NCBI GenBank assembly: GCA_964588305.1
Contig: CAZPOP010000019.1
Coordinates: 1-64,000, forward strand
Source of the DNA: SM1-73 sp964588305
GTDB lineage: Bacteria; Zixibacteria; MSB-5A5; SM1-73
DNA length: 64,000 nucleotides
Reading direction: 5' to 3'
Position numbers and translations under genes: made by a program. Numbering within the stretch: the first letter of the stretch is position 1; the number at the start of each line of letters is the position of its first letter. Positions 1 to 7,537 of this stretch are shown here, piece by piece. Below the pieces are notes generated by a model. The model was not told the DNA's origin. It ran no database searches and was given only the letters and a program-made list of their open reading frames with translations.

Positions 1-722
1 TAGACGTTTGACAACGCGAAAAGTTGCTCACGTTCGCTCAGGTGGAATGATATTACCTTTTGAGGGAAATGTCAAACACAAATTTCTGATTTTGGTGAAA
101 TGCTGAGGGGCGAGGGTATACCCGGTCTGGCAAGTTTACCCGCCTATGGAGGGCAGACCGGGCCACGCAGGCAGAGACTCTCAAACCTTGGGAACTCACC
201 CCCAGGCCCCCTCTCTTGAGAAGAGAGGGGGATTAAGGGGGTGAGTTGTAAGCGGTCGCTTGCCCACAGCAGAGCTGCGGGGCACCCCCAAGCAGACCGG
301 GACACGCAGTCACCTAGCCAACGTCAACATATCTGAAAGAAATTCAAAATCTATTGCGATTAAAGTGTGGAGTGTAAAGCTTCAGCTTTACCTTGCCACC
401 CAGCCGGGTGGGGTTGGTGGGCTTGGTGAGCTTGGAGAGGCTTGTTTTGATTTTTTTTCTTCTTCACCAATCATTAGAAATCGATTTTTGAAACTTGTTT
501 TTGTTTTCTTCTATACGGTTCTCTCTCAATAACACGTGACCTGTCTTTTTCACCACAAAAGTAGTGGTGAAAGTGCTCAGATTGCTGTTGGTGTTCTACA
601 GCAACGGGAAATGAAGTTCGCAGGGCGGGCACCCGGCATGCCAGTGTTTTAGCCTGGTCATGAAAGTTGATTACTGCAACTAAGTACCCCACAGCACAAG
701 TGAGGGCCACCCGTGTTCCGTT
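1..722. other. Noncoding left edge with repeats
   Basis: I find no convincing gene in these 722 bases. The open frames lack a ribosome-binding site and run through repeat sequence. The stretch holds a copy of the dispersed 'GGTCTGGCAAG...GCAGACCGGG' repeat (about 115-284), a partial restart of that repeat at 286-310, a perfect 8-bp stem palindrome at 374-391 next to GTGGAGT, and a 9-bp stem hairpin at 547-571 (TTTCACCAC/GTGGTGAAA) downstream of the leftward HEPN gene. That hairpin has no T-run on the gene's strand, so it is not a standard Rho-independent terminator. Confidence 0.6.
115..284. repeat. Dispersed intergenic repeat, copy A
   Basis: A composite repeat of about 150-170 bp. It has a GGTCTGG/GCAGACCGGGCCACGCAGGC segment, then 'CTTGGGAACTCACCCCCAGG', an 8-bp CCCTCTCT/AGAGAGGG hairpin, 'GGGGGTGAGTTGTAAG', and 'TCGCTTGCCCACAGCAGAGC'. 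It matches 2594-2746 nearly base for base apart from an insertion in the first segment. Copies of this type are probably scattered elsewhere in the genome. There is no coding potential. Confidence 0.85.
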
Positions 723-1478
723 TTATTTGAGATTTTGTATCAACTCCGTCACATAGTCAGTACCCGGCGGAAGAATAATCGCAGTGCCGGATTCTTCATC
801 TAGTTCAACAAACCGAGCCTTGTGTAATGTTCGGAGAATCCTATTGAAGTGAGCCCTGCTTTGGTAGTCCGTCCATTTGAAGAGCTTATCGATGGGCACA
901 GTAGCAGAACACGATGCGATTAACAGGACAATCTGATCCTTCAAGGGCAGACCGGGGTCCAAGACACGGCGAATGTTTCCGTCAGTCCATACCACAGGGA
1001 GGCGTCTTTCAACGAAGTTGTCAACGGCCCGCTGTGCTTCGGCTATAGGTAGATTGTGGTAGACACGGACCAACTCTGCCATTATCCAAGAGGCCATCGC
1101 CAGAACCGCAGAAGCATCCATCAAGTTGGGATCCACATCTCCGCCTGTATGTCCAACGCCCCGGTTGTTACGGATTTCATACAGTGCGGGCAGTAACCGA
1201 GGGATAAGTATTTGGAAGCTACGAGGTGCTCGGATCTGCGACTCTAACGCTCTGCATGCCGATAGGAAGTCTCGGGGCTTGCTGGGGCTAGTGGCATAAG
1301 AACCTAAGGCATGCCCATCGAGTATGCTGTAGACGACTTCACAGAATCGACCTCCACTCAGTTCCGATGGACTCCATCGCCTCTCCATGTAATTCCGCAC
1401 GATGCTATTGTATTCCTCAATGAGAGGATCTCGAAGCCCTTGGGGTATCGATGTGAGTAATTGAACTTGTGGAATCAT
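723..1478 (-). CDS. HEPN-type protein, putative RNase or abortive-infection effector
   Basis: A 251-residue protein. Residues about 75-142 form a helical region centred on RNNRGVGH (R103 to H110, an R-x6-H spacing), followed by 'TGGDVDPN' and a long helix. This resembles the C-terminal HEPN domain of abortive-infection proteins, where an RN(x)G(x)xH motif marks a metal-independent RNase site. Residues about 175-251 look like a winged helix (helix-turn-helix pattern, then a basic wing), perhaps for nucleic-acid binding or oligomerisation. It starts 3 bases after the stop of the upstream 151-residue gene, so the two are surely co-transcribed from the strong leftward promoter at 2150-2177. HEPN toxins usually come with a partner, which makes a toxin-antitoxin or phage-defence role plausible. 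The family assignment rests on motif recognition only. Confidence 0.55.
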   Translation of the reverse strand: MIPQVQLLTSIPQGLRDPLIEEYNSIVRNYMERRWSPSELSGGRFCEVVYSILDGHALGSYATSPSKPRDFLSACRALESQIRAPRSFQILIPRLLPALYEIRNNRGVGHTGGDVDPNLMDASAVLAMASWIMAELVRVYHNLPIAEAQRAVDNFVERRLPVVWTDGNIRRVLDPGLPLKDQIVLLIASCSATVPIDKLFKWTDYQSRAHFNRILRTLHKARFVELDEESGTAIILPPGTDYVTELIQNLK

Positions 1479-1481
1479 GGA

Positions 1482-1937
1482 TTAGAGGTAGTTCTTCCCA
1501 TCATCAGTAACGAAAAACTCTTTGCCATCTTTCTCGCAGTACCCCTTGGTTTTGTTCTGATTTAAGCAGTCTGAAGGATTGCCCAAGCGGGTTTGATTGC
1601 TGTCCTTCAGAGCTTTCGTCACATCACTGGTCGTCATTCGTTGTTTTCCCTTGGCGTCAAGCCAGATCGCCGTCGCTAGGAACTTCTTTACCTGATTCTT
1701 GGTCGCGGTCTTTTCCTTGAGGAAGACTGCAAGTGTCTTTGCCGCAATCTGAGCGTCAGGACCCGGTTCGGTCGTAACACCGCCGGAACCACCAGTGGTG
1801 GGTCTGACTGGGGCAAGGGCTACAAGCTTGGGTGCCTTTTCAAGTATCTTGTCAAGTTGTCGAGCTATCCAGTCTTTCTCACCTTCACCAACGAACTCAA
1901 TACCTCCTAATTTGAACTGTATCTTTGCGTCTGCCAT
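1482..1937 (-). CDS. Small partner protein of the HEPN gene, unknown function
   Basis: A 151-residue soluble protein with an AGGAGG-type site just before its ATG. Residues 1-35 are a charged alpha/beta start, and residues 40-62 are a Gly/Pro/Thr-rich linker. Residues about 63-151 are a compact domain with a helix-rich 'KTLAVFLKEK' part, a 'TTSDVTKALKDSNQ' helix pair and a C-terminal 'CEKDGKEFFVTDDGK' strand pair, which could be a winged-helix fold. I do not recognise a named family, though the C-terminal pattern recalls small conserved hypotheticals seen in many genomes. It is the first gene of a two-gene operon with the HEPN protein, separated by 3 bases. It could be the regulator, sensor or antidote of the pair, which is inference from position. 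Confidence 0.6.
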   Translation of the reverse strand: MADAKIQFKLGGIEFVGEGEKDWIARQLDKILEKAPKLVALAPVRPTTGGSGGVTTEPGPDAQIAAKTLAVFLKEKTATKNQVKKFLATAIWLDAKGKQRMTTSDVTKALKDSNQTRLGNPSDCLNQNKTKGYCEKDGKEFFVTDDGKNYL

Positions 1938-1962
1938 TTCTGGTCCTCCTCATCTCACGCCG

Positions 1963-2231
1963 AACATTGTTTATATGTATCCGCATAACATTCCAAACAC
2001 CTTTTCAAGTACCGCGTCACATGTCGCCGAGGTGAACCATTCGGTTCACCCCTGCAAAAAACGTATCATTTACTCGCCAACCGCTGACACTCATAAACAT
2101 ATCGATCGTAACCGGATTTCTCGCAAAATTGATTCCCTATATATGATACATTATAATTATTTATGCAAGCTTGTCAAGGATTTTTGGGGGGCTTTGCCTA
2201 TGGTGATGTTTGTAGGGTTGGTGTGATCCGG
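1963..2231 (-). repeat. Promoter-leader repeat, copy 1
   Basis: This ~265-bp sequence recurs in diverged form at 3070-3330. Both copies contain a leftward sigma-70 promoter with perfect consensus boxes and a long untranslated leader. The end nearest the gene (1963-2005) and the promoter half (2125-2231) are the best conserved, and the middle has diverged. The middle of this copy contains a hairpin, GGTGAACC-ATTC-GGTTCACC. In the other copy the same site reads GTGAACCGTACGGTACAC, so a palindrome is kept although bases changed. The leader lies directly upstream of the HEPN operon. Confidence 0.8.
2150..2177 (-). promoter_or_regulatory. Consensus sigma-70 promoter of the HEPN operon
   Basis: On the minus strand, TTGACA (2177-2172) is followed by a 16-base spacer and TATAAT (2155-2150). 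Transcription would begin near 2142, giving a leader of about 205 nt before the ATG at 1937. The AT-rich core is also readable rightward (TTGATT 2129-2134, 17-base spacer, TATAAT 2152-2157), so a weaker divergent promoter is possible, but there is no rightward gene for it. Confidence 0.75.
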
Positions 2232-2815
2232 ACTGAATTGTGAACCCCCTGTTGTCCCCCTTAACAGGGGGACGAGACGAATTTGTCCCCCTGACAAGGG
2301 GGAGATAGGGGTTGGAGAGCCGACACGATTCATCTGTCCGGCGCGCAGGGGACGTGACGTAAGAGGCTGTCAGGTCACACCCGCCAAGGCGGGCAAGAAC
2401 TGACAGAACAAAGAACCCTTCGACATGGCTCAGGGCAAGCCCTCTCCCAAAGGGGAGAGGGGACTTGCCTACAGCAGAGCTGTGGGCCGCTCGACTCTGG
2501 CAGATAATCCCCCTTAGTCCCCCTTTTGCAAAGGGGGATTGTTTGGAGTTCCCCCCCTTTAGATGGTGTTTGAATATTTGTTAGTGGCAAGTAGGGATAT
2601 ACCAGGTCTGGCAAGCAGACCGGGCCACGCAGGCAGAGCCTTTCAAACCTTGGGAACTCACCCCCAGGCCCCCTCTCTTGAGAAGAGAGGGGGATCAAGG
2701 GGGTGAGTTGTAAGTGGTCGCTTGCCCACAGCAGAGCTGTGGGGCAGCCGGCTCTTCTCGTAACCGGCACACAACTTCCTTGCTTGATTTAAGGTCACCG
2801 GACAGCATTGGCCAT
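2232..2815. repeat. Cluster of palindromic intergenic repeats, no gene
   Basis: No gene is visible here. The stretch is packed with hairpin-forming elements. There are GTCCCCC/GGGGGAC and TCCCCCT/AGGGGGA palindromes at about 2258-2300, CCGCCAAGGCGGG at 2380-2394, the CCCTCTCCC-AAA-GGGGAGAGG element at 2440-2461, a CCCCCTT/AAGGGGG pair at 2508-2540, and a full copy of the dispersed repeat at 2594-2746. Any open frame crossing this region is made of repeat sequence. Confidence 0.7.
2594..2746. repeat. Dispersed intergenic repeat, copy B
   Basis: This is the second copy of the composite repeat at 115-284, in the same orientation and differing at only a few positions outside the first segment. 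A further fragment of its first segment (CCCGGTCTGGCAAGCAGACC) appears at 3338-3360 beside the second promoter-leader repeat. Confidence 0.85.
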
Positions 2816-2923
2816 TTATTTATTCTTCTTTTCTTTTTTCAATTTCCGTTTTTCCTTTGCATCAAGCTTGGCCTTTTTCCGTTGTTCCCTTTTGCCTTTA
2901 TCTTTTTTCCCCTTGTCACCCAT
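2816..2923 (-). CDS. Very small lysine-rich basic protein
   Basis: A 35-residue open frame (MGDKGKKDKGKREQRKKAK, then 16 more mostly charged residues). It has an excellent ribosome-binding site (AAGGAAGGAG, 7-8 bases before the ATG) and ends at TAA 2816. It has no hydrophobic segment and is almost entirely Lys, Arg, Glu and Asp, so it is predicted to be disordered or a single charged helix. It is preceded by its own leader and by a promoter with consensus boxes (3248-3275). From memory, similar 'MGDKxxKDKxK' mini-proteins occur in other bacteria without known function. A nucleic-acid or ribosome-associated role is a guess from charge alone. Confidence 0.7.
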   Translation of the reverse strand: MGDKGKKDKGKREQRKKAKLDAKEKRKLKKEKKNK

Positions 2924-3069
2924 TTCTGTTTCTCCTTCCTTTAAAATGAGTTGCGCCGGACTGTGGGGCCGAAACCCCGTCTTCGGTCGTAGAGGTTAGC
3001 ACACCAGATCGTTTGGCGTCATACTCGCCGATTTCTCGTCCATCCCCAAGCCACTACCTGGTGCGGCAT

Positions 3070-3330
3070 AACATTGTTTATATGTATCCGCATAACATCC
3101 CAAACACCGTTTCAAGCGCCTTATAACATGCGTCCGGGGTGAACCGTACGGTACACGGGCGCCCAAAATGCATCGTTTTGGTTTTAATCCCTGGATATGT
3201 CGATCGTGACCCCATTTTTCGCAAAACGGATTCCGTTTATATGATACATTATAATTATTCGTGCAATCTTGTCAAGGATTTTTAGGGAGCTTCCCCTATA
3301 GTGATGTTTGTGGGGTTGGTACGATCCGGA
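3070..3330 (-). repeat. Promoter-leader repeat, copy 2
   Basis: This is the diverged second copy of the 1963-2231 sequence, in the same orientation. The first ~45 bases, the promoter core and the end (TGATGTTTGTGGGGTTGG) match almost perfectly. It leads into the 35-residue basic protein gene after a further ~145 unshared bases (2924-3069), which contain a small GC hairpin near 2960-2990 and no gene. Confidence 0.8.
3248..3275 (-). promoter_or_regulatory. Consensus sigma-70 promoter of the small basic protein
   Basis: On the minus strand, TTGACA (3275-3270), a 16-base spacer and TATAAT (3253-3248) have the same geometry as the HEPN operon promoter. The expected leader before the ATG at 2923 is about 315 nt. 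Confidence 0.75.
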
Positions 3331-3396
3331 CATACCCGGTCTGGCAAGCAGACCGGGCCACCCAAGAAGCTTCCGCACTCCTTTCAGAGATGATCC

Positions 3397-4116
3397 TTAC
3401 CTTTTTTTGACCAGATCCAGCATTTCCTTCACTGCCTTTTCGAATCCGACTAAAACGGCGCGGGCCACGATGGCGTGCCCGATGGAGAACTCGTGAATGT
3501 GATGGATCTGAACCAGATTGGAGATATTCTTGTAGTTTAACCCGTGCCCGGCATTTATCCCCAGGTTGAGCCTATGGGCCAAATTGGCCATCTTCTCGAA
3601 TCTTTCCAGCTGGGTGATCTGGTCAGTTACGTTGTTGGCACAGGCGTAACTGTCGGTATTGATCTCCACGTAATCGGTTCTCAGCTTGGCGCTGGTTTTG
3701 ATGCTTTCCTCATCCGGGTTTATGAAGAGGCTGACTAAAATTCCCGCCAACTGAAGCTTGGGTATGACGGAGTTGAGCTGATCGAAATTCGCCTCGACGT
3801 CCAAGCCGCCCTCGGTGGTGATCTCTCCATCCTTCTCCGGAACCAGAGTCACCATCTCCGGCTTGATTCTCAGGGTTAGGTCCACCATTTCGGCGGTTGC
3901 GGCCATCTCCAGATTCAGGGAGGTTTTGACGACCTCCCGCAGGATTCTGAGGTCGCGATCTTGAATATGCCTTCTGTCTCCCCTTAAGTGGATGGTGATT
4001 CCGTCCGCTCCGGCCATTTCGGCGGCTATGGCTGCCGCCACCGGGTCTGGTTCCTGGGCCCTTCTTGCCTGCCTCAAGGTTGCCACGTGATCGACGTTAA
4101 TGCTTAACTTTGCCAT
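3397..4116 (-). CDS. pdxJ: Pyridoxine 5'-phosphate synthase
   Basis: PdxJ condenses 1-deoxy-xylulose 5-phosphate with 3-amino-2-oxopropyl phosphate to form pyridoxine 5'-phosphate in the DXP-dependent vitamin B6 pathway. The 239 residues match the usual family length and read as a (beta/alpha)8 barrel. The N-terminal 'LSINVDHVATLRQAR' signature, H43 in 'TIHLRGDRRH', E70 in 'NLEMAA' and the late 'NAGHGLNY' histidine fit the known catalytic and phosphate-binding positions. The ATG has a GGAGG site. It is the last gene of the leftward housekeeping block and is separated from the lipoproteins by a hairpin repeat. Confidence 0.96.
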   Translation of the reverse strand: MAKLSINVDHVATLRQARRAQEPDPVAAAIAAEMAGADGITIHLRGDRRHIQDRDLRILREVVKTSLNLEMAATAEMVDLTLRIKPEMVTLVPEKDGEITTEGGLDVEANFDQLNSVIPKLQLAGILVSLFINPDEESIKTSAKLRTDYVEINTDSYACANNVTDQITQLERFEKMANLAHRLNLGINAGHGLNYKNISNLVQIHHIHEFSIGHAIVARAVLVGFEKAVKEMLDLVKKR

Positions 4117-4200
4117 TGAAATCCTCCGTTGTGCTTCAATCAGTAGATGGGTTAGGAGAAACGAGATTGTTTCTGATACTCTGTTGCCCCCTCACCCTAA

Positions 4201-4224
4201 CCCTCTCCCCCTCAGGGGAGAGGG
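4201..4224. repeat. CCCTCTCCCC hairpin repeat
   Basis: A 10-bp perfect stem (CCCTCTCCCC-CTCA-GGGGAGAGGG) between pdxJ and the lipoprotein gene. The same element occurs at 2440-2461 and 53750-53772, each preceded by 'CTCACCCTA' or similar. It is a widely scattered intergenic palindrome. It may help end transcription, but there is no T-tract. Confidence 0.75.
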
Positions 4225-4237
4225 AATATTAGTTAAC

Positions 4238-4786
4238 CTAAATCGATTTATCAATCCAGCGAACGATCCTCCATAGATTGTCCTCCTGGGACTGTCTGAA
4301 CAGGAATTCTGCGAATCCTGTGGCCTCCAGCTGTTGGAAATCATAGTCTCCATCGGTATCCCGCAGGGAGAGATGAAAGGTTACCTTTCTTCTCTTCCAA
4401 ACTTCTTCCCCCGTGCTGTCGGGAGCGGGCGTGACTATCCAGGTGTCCAGCCTGATGTCGTCGAAAGCTCTGAACAAAGCCCTGGTGACATATAAATCGC
4501 CACCCTTTCCGTCTCTGGGAATTTCGACCTCGATTTCCCTTTCCGTTTCATCCTGATCCCTGTAAGTGAAGGTAAAATCCTTGTCCAGACAGTTTTCATA
4601 GACGATGCTGTCCCGATTCTCATAGGCATATTTGAGGTTGTGCAAAACGCTGTCCGGGTCCACTTGGGGGGCAATGGGTTTAATGCCCCCGGGACCCACC
4701 ATGGAAGGAGAGAAGGGATTAAAACAGCTCACCCACAAAGCAGCTAAAAGGAGAATCGGAAACAAATGGAAAATTCTTTTCGACAT
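4238..4786 (-). CDS. Lipoprotein, paralogue of the adjacent one
   Basis: A 182-residue predicted lipoprotein with a hydrophobic signal and lipobox ending LWVSC (Cys21), followed by 'NPFSP'. The mature part has the pattern D-x-V-x-x-NL-x-x-AY and then CL-x(3)-FTF, also found in the neighbouring 216-residue lipoprotein, so the two arose by duplication. The predicted alpha+beta layout with a helix, cone-like strands and a C-terminal Trp-rich strand ('NLWRIVRWID') suggests an NTF2-like fold. It lies 15 bases downstream of its paralogue. The function is unknown. Confidence 0.75.
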   Translation of the reverse strand: MSKRIFHLFPILLLAALWVSCFNPFSPSMVGPGGIKPIAPQVDPDSVLHNLKYAYENRDSIVYENCLDKDFTFTYRDQDETEREIEVEIPRDGKGGDLYVTRALFRAFDDIRLDTWIVTPAPDSTGEEVWKRRKVTFHLSLRDTDGDYDFQQLEATGFAEFLFRQSQEDNLWRIVRWIDKSI

Positions 4787-4801
4787 AAGCTCTTCAAAAT
4801 G

Positions 4802-5452
4802 TTATCGCGGCGATTGTCTGAACTCGGCTTTAAAAGCTCCCCAATCGTATCCTCCTGACACCATCGGACGGTCGCTCCAAAAATAGATGCTCCACCAATT
4901 AAGGGAAGTCTGCTTCATGTAAAAGGTGGCGGTTCCCTTGGCCAGCGTGGTCTCCGGAGGGTCGGATTTAAAATCAAAGATAAGAAGCTCATACTCCCGC
5001 AGAAGAACTGCGGTGGTGTCACCGACATCGTCGGTGACGGGAGGATCGGGATCAAATAAGAGCACATAGCTTGCCGAATCGACATTCTGGCGAAAGGTGG
5101 TGAAAATGCTGGTGGTCACGCTGATTTCGCTCGATTTGTCCCAATTGGCAAAGAGCTCCTCGCGATTGTCCTGAACTGCCTTTACCGAATCTTCGGGTGC
5201 GGAGAACGTGAAAGAATCACAGAGACAGAGGATGAAGTTCCCTATGACCTTTTCATTATAAGCGTGCATGAGATTTCCTATCACAAGATCCGGATGAAAA
5301 GGCGTGTCCCAGGTTCCCTCTTCGGCCACAGGTGGTGGAGACTCTCTTGTTCTGAAAGGATTCTTGCAGCCCAGCAGGCAAAAGCAAAGAATCAGACTTC
5401 CATAGATCAAGAAAAGATGAGTTTTGCCTAGCATATTTTTGAGGATTCTCAT
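4802..5452 (-). CDS. Lipoprotein, NTF2-like fold suspected
   Basis: A 216-residue protein with a long hydrophobic signal and lipobox LLGC (Cys29), then 'KNPF', the same post-cysteine motif as its downstream paralogue. The mature domain shows 'VIGNLMHAYNEK' and 'CLCDSFTFSAPED', then a strand-rich C-terminus with 'NWWSIYFWSD'. It is probably anchored to the periplasmic face of the outer or inner membrane. Its co-directional position behind rsmA and a beta-barrel gene suggests envelope work, but nothing more specific can be said. Confidence 0.75.
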   Translation of the reverse strand: MRILKNMLGKTHLFLIYGSLILCFCLLGCKNPFRTRESPPPVAEEGTWDTPFHPDLVIGNLMHAYNEKVIGNFILCLCDSFTFSAPEDSVKAVQDNREELFANWDKSSEISVTTSIFTTFRQNVDSASYVLLFDPDPPVTDDVGDTTAVLLREYELLIFDFKSDPPETTLAKGTATFYMKQTSLNWWSIYFWSDRPMVSGGYDWGAFKAEFRQSPR

Positions 5453-5602
5453 TTTGTTTCAAACTAAGATTCGGTTAATCTCATTTCTCTGCCTCACTCC
5501 CCATGCGCCTCTCCCTGGAAACAGACTGTGTCATGATCCTGTTTCTTGAAACTGCCATACCATATACTCTAGCGGTCGAATTTATCCGACATAACGCATT
5601 GT

Positions 5603-5625
5603 GTGCGATGAATCGCACCGCTACA
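5603..5625 (+). repeat. Short palindromic element (CTACA type)
   Basis: A 7-bp stem, GTGCGAT-GA-ATCGCAC, followed by CGCTACA. It belongs to a family of short stems followed by (G)CTACA or ACTCCA, also seen at 374-391, 12230-12253, 14575-14598, 27685-27709 and 35473-35556. Stem sequences differ, but the layout and the downstream tag are shared. Confidence 0.6.
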
Positions 5626-5654
5626 TTGCGAATTTCGCCATTTTGAGTTTGCAT

Positions 5655-7517
5655 CTAAAAAACCCTCGCCACGGAGACCGTGATATAGTCGGCTCCCTCC
5701 CGTGGGGTTTGCGTTCCCTTTTGTGATCGGTGGGCTGCCGAAAAGTATACGTAATTATCCTTGTCCATAGAAAACCTGATAGACAAAGAGACTATGTTTC
5801 TGGAGAATCTATCTCTGGGGATCCGTTTCTCTTCTACCGCTTTTCCTTCGGATGCCTCTACCTCCTCTCCCACATGATCCCACGATTTTCTTTTCTCATA
5901 GGTATATTGAGGAGAAAAGCTGACTTTCCTTATGGGCTGATAGTTCATGGAGAAGCCAAAAGTGTTGGTCCTTCGGTCCCAGCTGGCCTTTTGAGCCCAT
6001 TGGTCTTTCCAGATAAGCTGCCCGTAATCCTCATACCTGTAAGTATAGTCAAAAGAAAAGACCAGCCTCCGATTATGCCGGTAGGTGATCTGGGAGGCGG
6101 AGCTTGCTCGTCGGAAGAGTTTATTCTTTGCGCTTTCTCTTGCTTTTTCATAGTCGTAGTAGATATAGTTGGCTTGGATGCTGTAGCCCTGCTTAAGGTT
6201 TACTCTTGGGTTCGGCTGCCAACTCACGGTGGGAGACAACAGGTAGGTTTGGTTTTGATTATTGTTGGAGGAGAGCCGATCGGAGATGTAAAGCTGGTGA
6301 AAGCTTCTGAAGCCTCCTTCCATCCTGAAATCGAAGTGGGGATTGAAGACGTGCAAATAGTCTCCCCAAAGCAAAGTGGTCAAGATGTCTCGATCATTGA
6401 ACTGCCCGGAAAAGAGCGGGGCATAAAATGACGTTACTCCCACCGATGCAGTCAGGTACACCGAATCGGTTCTGGTCATTTCTGCCGTCACCTTCCCTCC
6501 CCACTCACCCCCCTCCATCTTCTGATCCTTCTCATCACCGGCATAATCCTCCTTCGAAGTTATATACTTATAAAAACTCTCAATTGAGAGTCTTCGGAAG
6601 AATTCTCTTTTCAGGCCCAGATATAAATTTTGCGAGCTGGCCCAATTGTCGGTCAGCAGAGGATCTAAAAGGGTGTCGGAGTCGGCGGAGTATCTGTATC
6701 TATTGGAGAGAAGATCAAAAGTGAAATCGAATGTGATCCCCAAAGGGACCCTCTTGGAGGCGCACATGCTCAGAGCCCGCTGGTTCTTCTTTTGAGTGTT
6801 GATCTGGGGAGTGGTGATCTCGCCGGCGAAGAATTTCTTTTTGGACCAAGCCTCCTGATAGGCCACCTGCAGGCTATCTTTCTTTAAGTCCGGACCCGGT
6901 GAATGAGAGAGATACTTAAAAAAGGAAAGGTTGAAATCTCTTTTGATAACGGGGATATTCTTCAGTTGGGTGGTGGTTTGGTTCAGAGAGATTTCGGTTT
7001 CGGAGCCGGAGACGATCCGAGGGGAAAAGGAGATGGTCTGAACGTAATTGAAGCCGCTCTCCGATCTTTTTGTCTCACCTAACGTTCTGTCGAGGTTTTT
7101 TGCTCCCAGAACCTGGATAAAGCTTACTCCCGCCAAAGTGAGCTCGGATTTAACTCCATACTCCGAGGTGGTCACCTTTCTTTCTTGCAACGAGTTTAAG
7201 TTCTGTGAATAGAGGGCGCCAATTCTTAGTCTTTGGGTTAAAAGATAATCCAAGTTCAAATCGACCCTGCCATCCTCCTGCCACCGGTCCTTGTTATCGG
7301 CGAAGATCGATTTCTTGATCAGGGTGGAGTTTATGGAACTGAAGACACCCCAGGTCAGCTTTGGGGTAAGCTTTCGATCGCAATCAAGCATGAGGTTCCA
7401 GATATAGGTGCGGTTGTCCTGAGAGAAGTCGCATCTGAGACCGGACGGAGAAGCGCGCTGGAGGAACAAAACGGAGCAGGAAATCGAGATGATGAGAAGC
7501 AAAAAACGCTTTTTCAT
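5655..7517 (-). CDS. Outer-membrane beta-barrel protein, unknown role
   Basis: A 620-residue protein with a cleavable signal (charged start MKKRF, hydrophobic core to about residue 22) and then alternating amphipathic strands rich in Tyr, Phe, Arg and Ser, ending in '...ITVSVARVF'. The terminal Phe is typical of BAM-assembled barrels. No plug domain or named family was recognised. The length fits a large barrel of roughly 20 or more strands. The gene begins 20 bases after rsmA and is likely read through from it. A role as porin, assembly protein or polysaccharide channel cannot be told from sequence alone. Confidence 0.7.
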   Translation of the reverse strand: MKKRFLLLIISISCSVLFLQRASPSGLRCDFSQDNRTYIWNLMLDCDRKLTPKLTWGVFSSINSTLIKKSIFADNKDRWQEDGRVDLNLDYLLTQRLRIGALYSQNLNSLQERKVTTSEYGVKSELTLAGVSFIQVLGAKNLDRTLGETKRSESGFNYVQTISFSPRIVSGSETEISLNQTTTQLKNIPVIKRDFNLSFFKYLSHSPGPDLKKDSLQVAYQEAWSKKKFFAGEITTPQINTQKKNQRALSMCASKRVPLGITFDFTFDLLSNRYRYSADSDTLLDPLLTDNWASSQNLYLGLKREFFRRLSIESFYKYITSKEDYAGDEKDQKMEGGEWGGKVTAEMTRTDSVYLTASVGVTSFYAPLFSGQFNDRDILTTLLWGDYLHVFNPHFDFRMEGGFRSFHQLYISDRLSSNNNQNQTYLLSPTVSWQPNPRVNLKQGYSIQANYIYYDYEKARESAKNKLFRRASSASQITYRHNRRLVFSFDYTYRYEDYGQLIWKDQWAQKASWDRRTNTFGFSMNYQPIRKVSFSPQYTYEKRKSWDHVGEEVEASEGKAVEEKRIPRDRFSRNIVSLSIRFSMDKDNYVYFSAAHRSQKGTQTPREGADYITVSVARVF

Positions 7518-7537
7518 TTCAATGACAAAAAAATCAT

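Noticed and set aside
260..532. Short plus-strand frame near the left edge
   Set aside because: It consists largely of the dispersed repeat and a palindrome and has no ribosome-binding site.
547..571. Rho-independent terminator for the HEPN operon
   Set aside because: The 9-bp stem is clear, but no T-run follows on the minus strand, so it is described only as a hairpin.
2375..2770. 131-codon minus-strand frame
   Set aside because: It is made of repeat elements and hairpins; the codons follow the palindromes rather than any protein.
5730..6431. 233-codon plus-strand frame within the barrel gene
   Set aside because: The minus-strand gene has a signal peptide and a C-terminal aromatic residue, and the plus-strand frame shows no family features.
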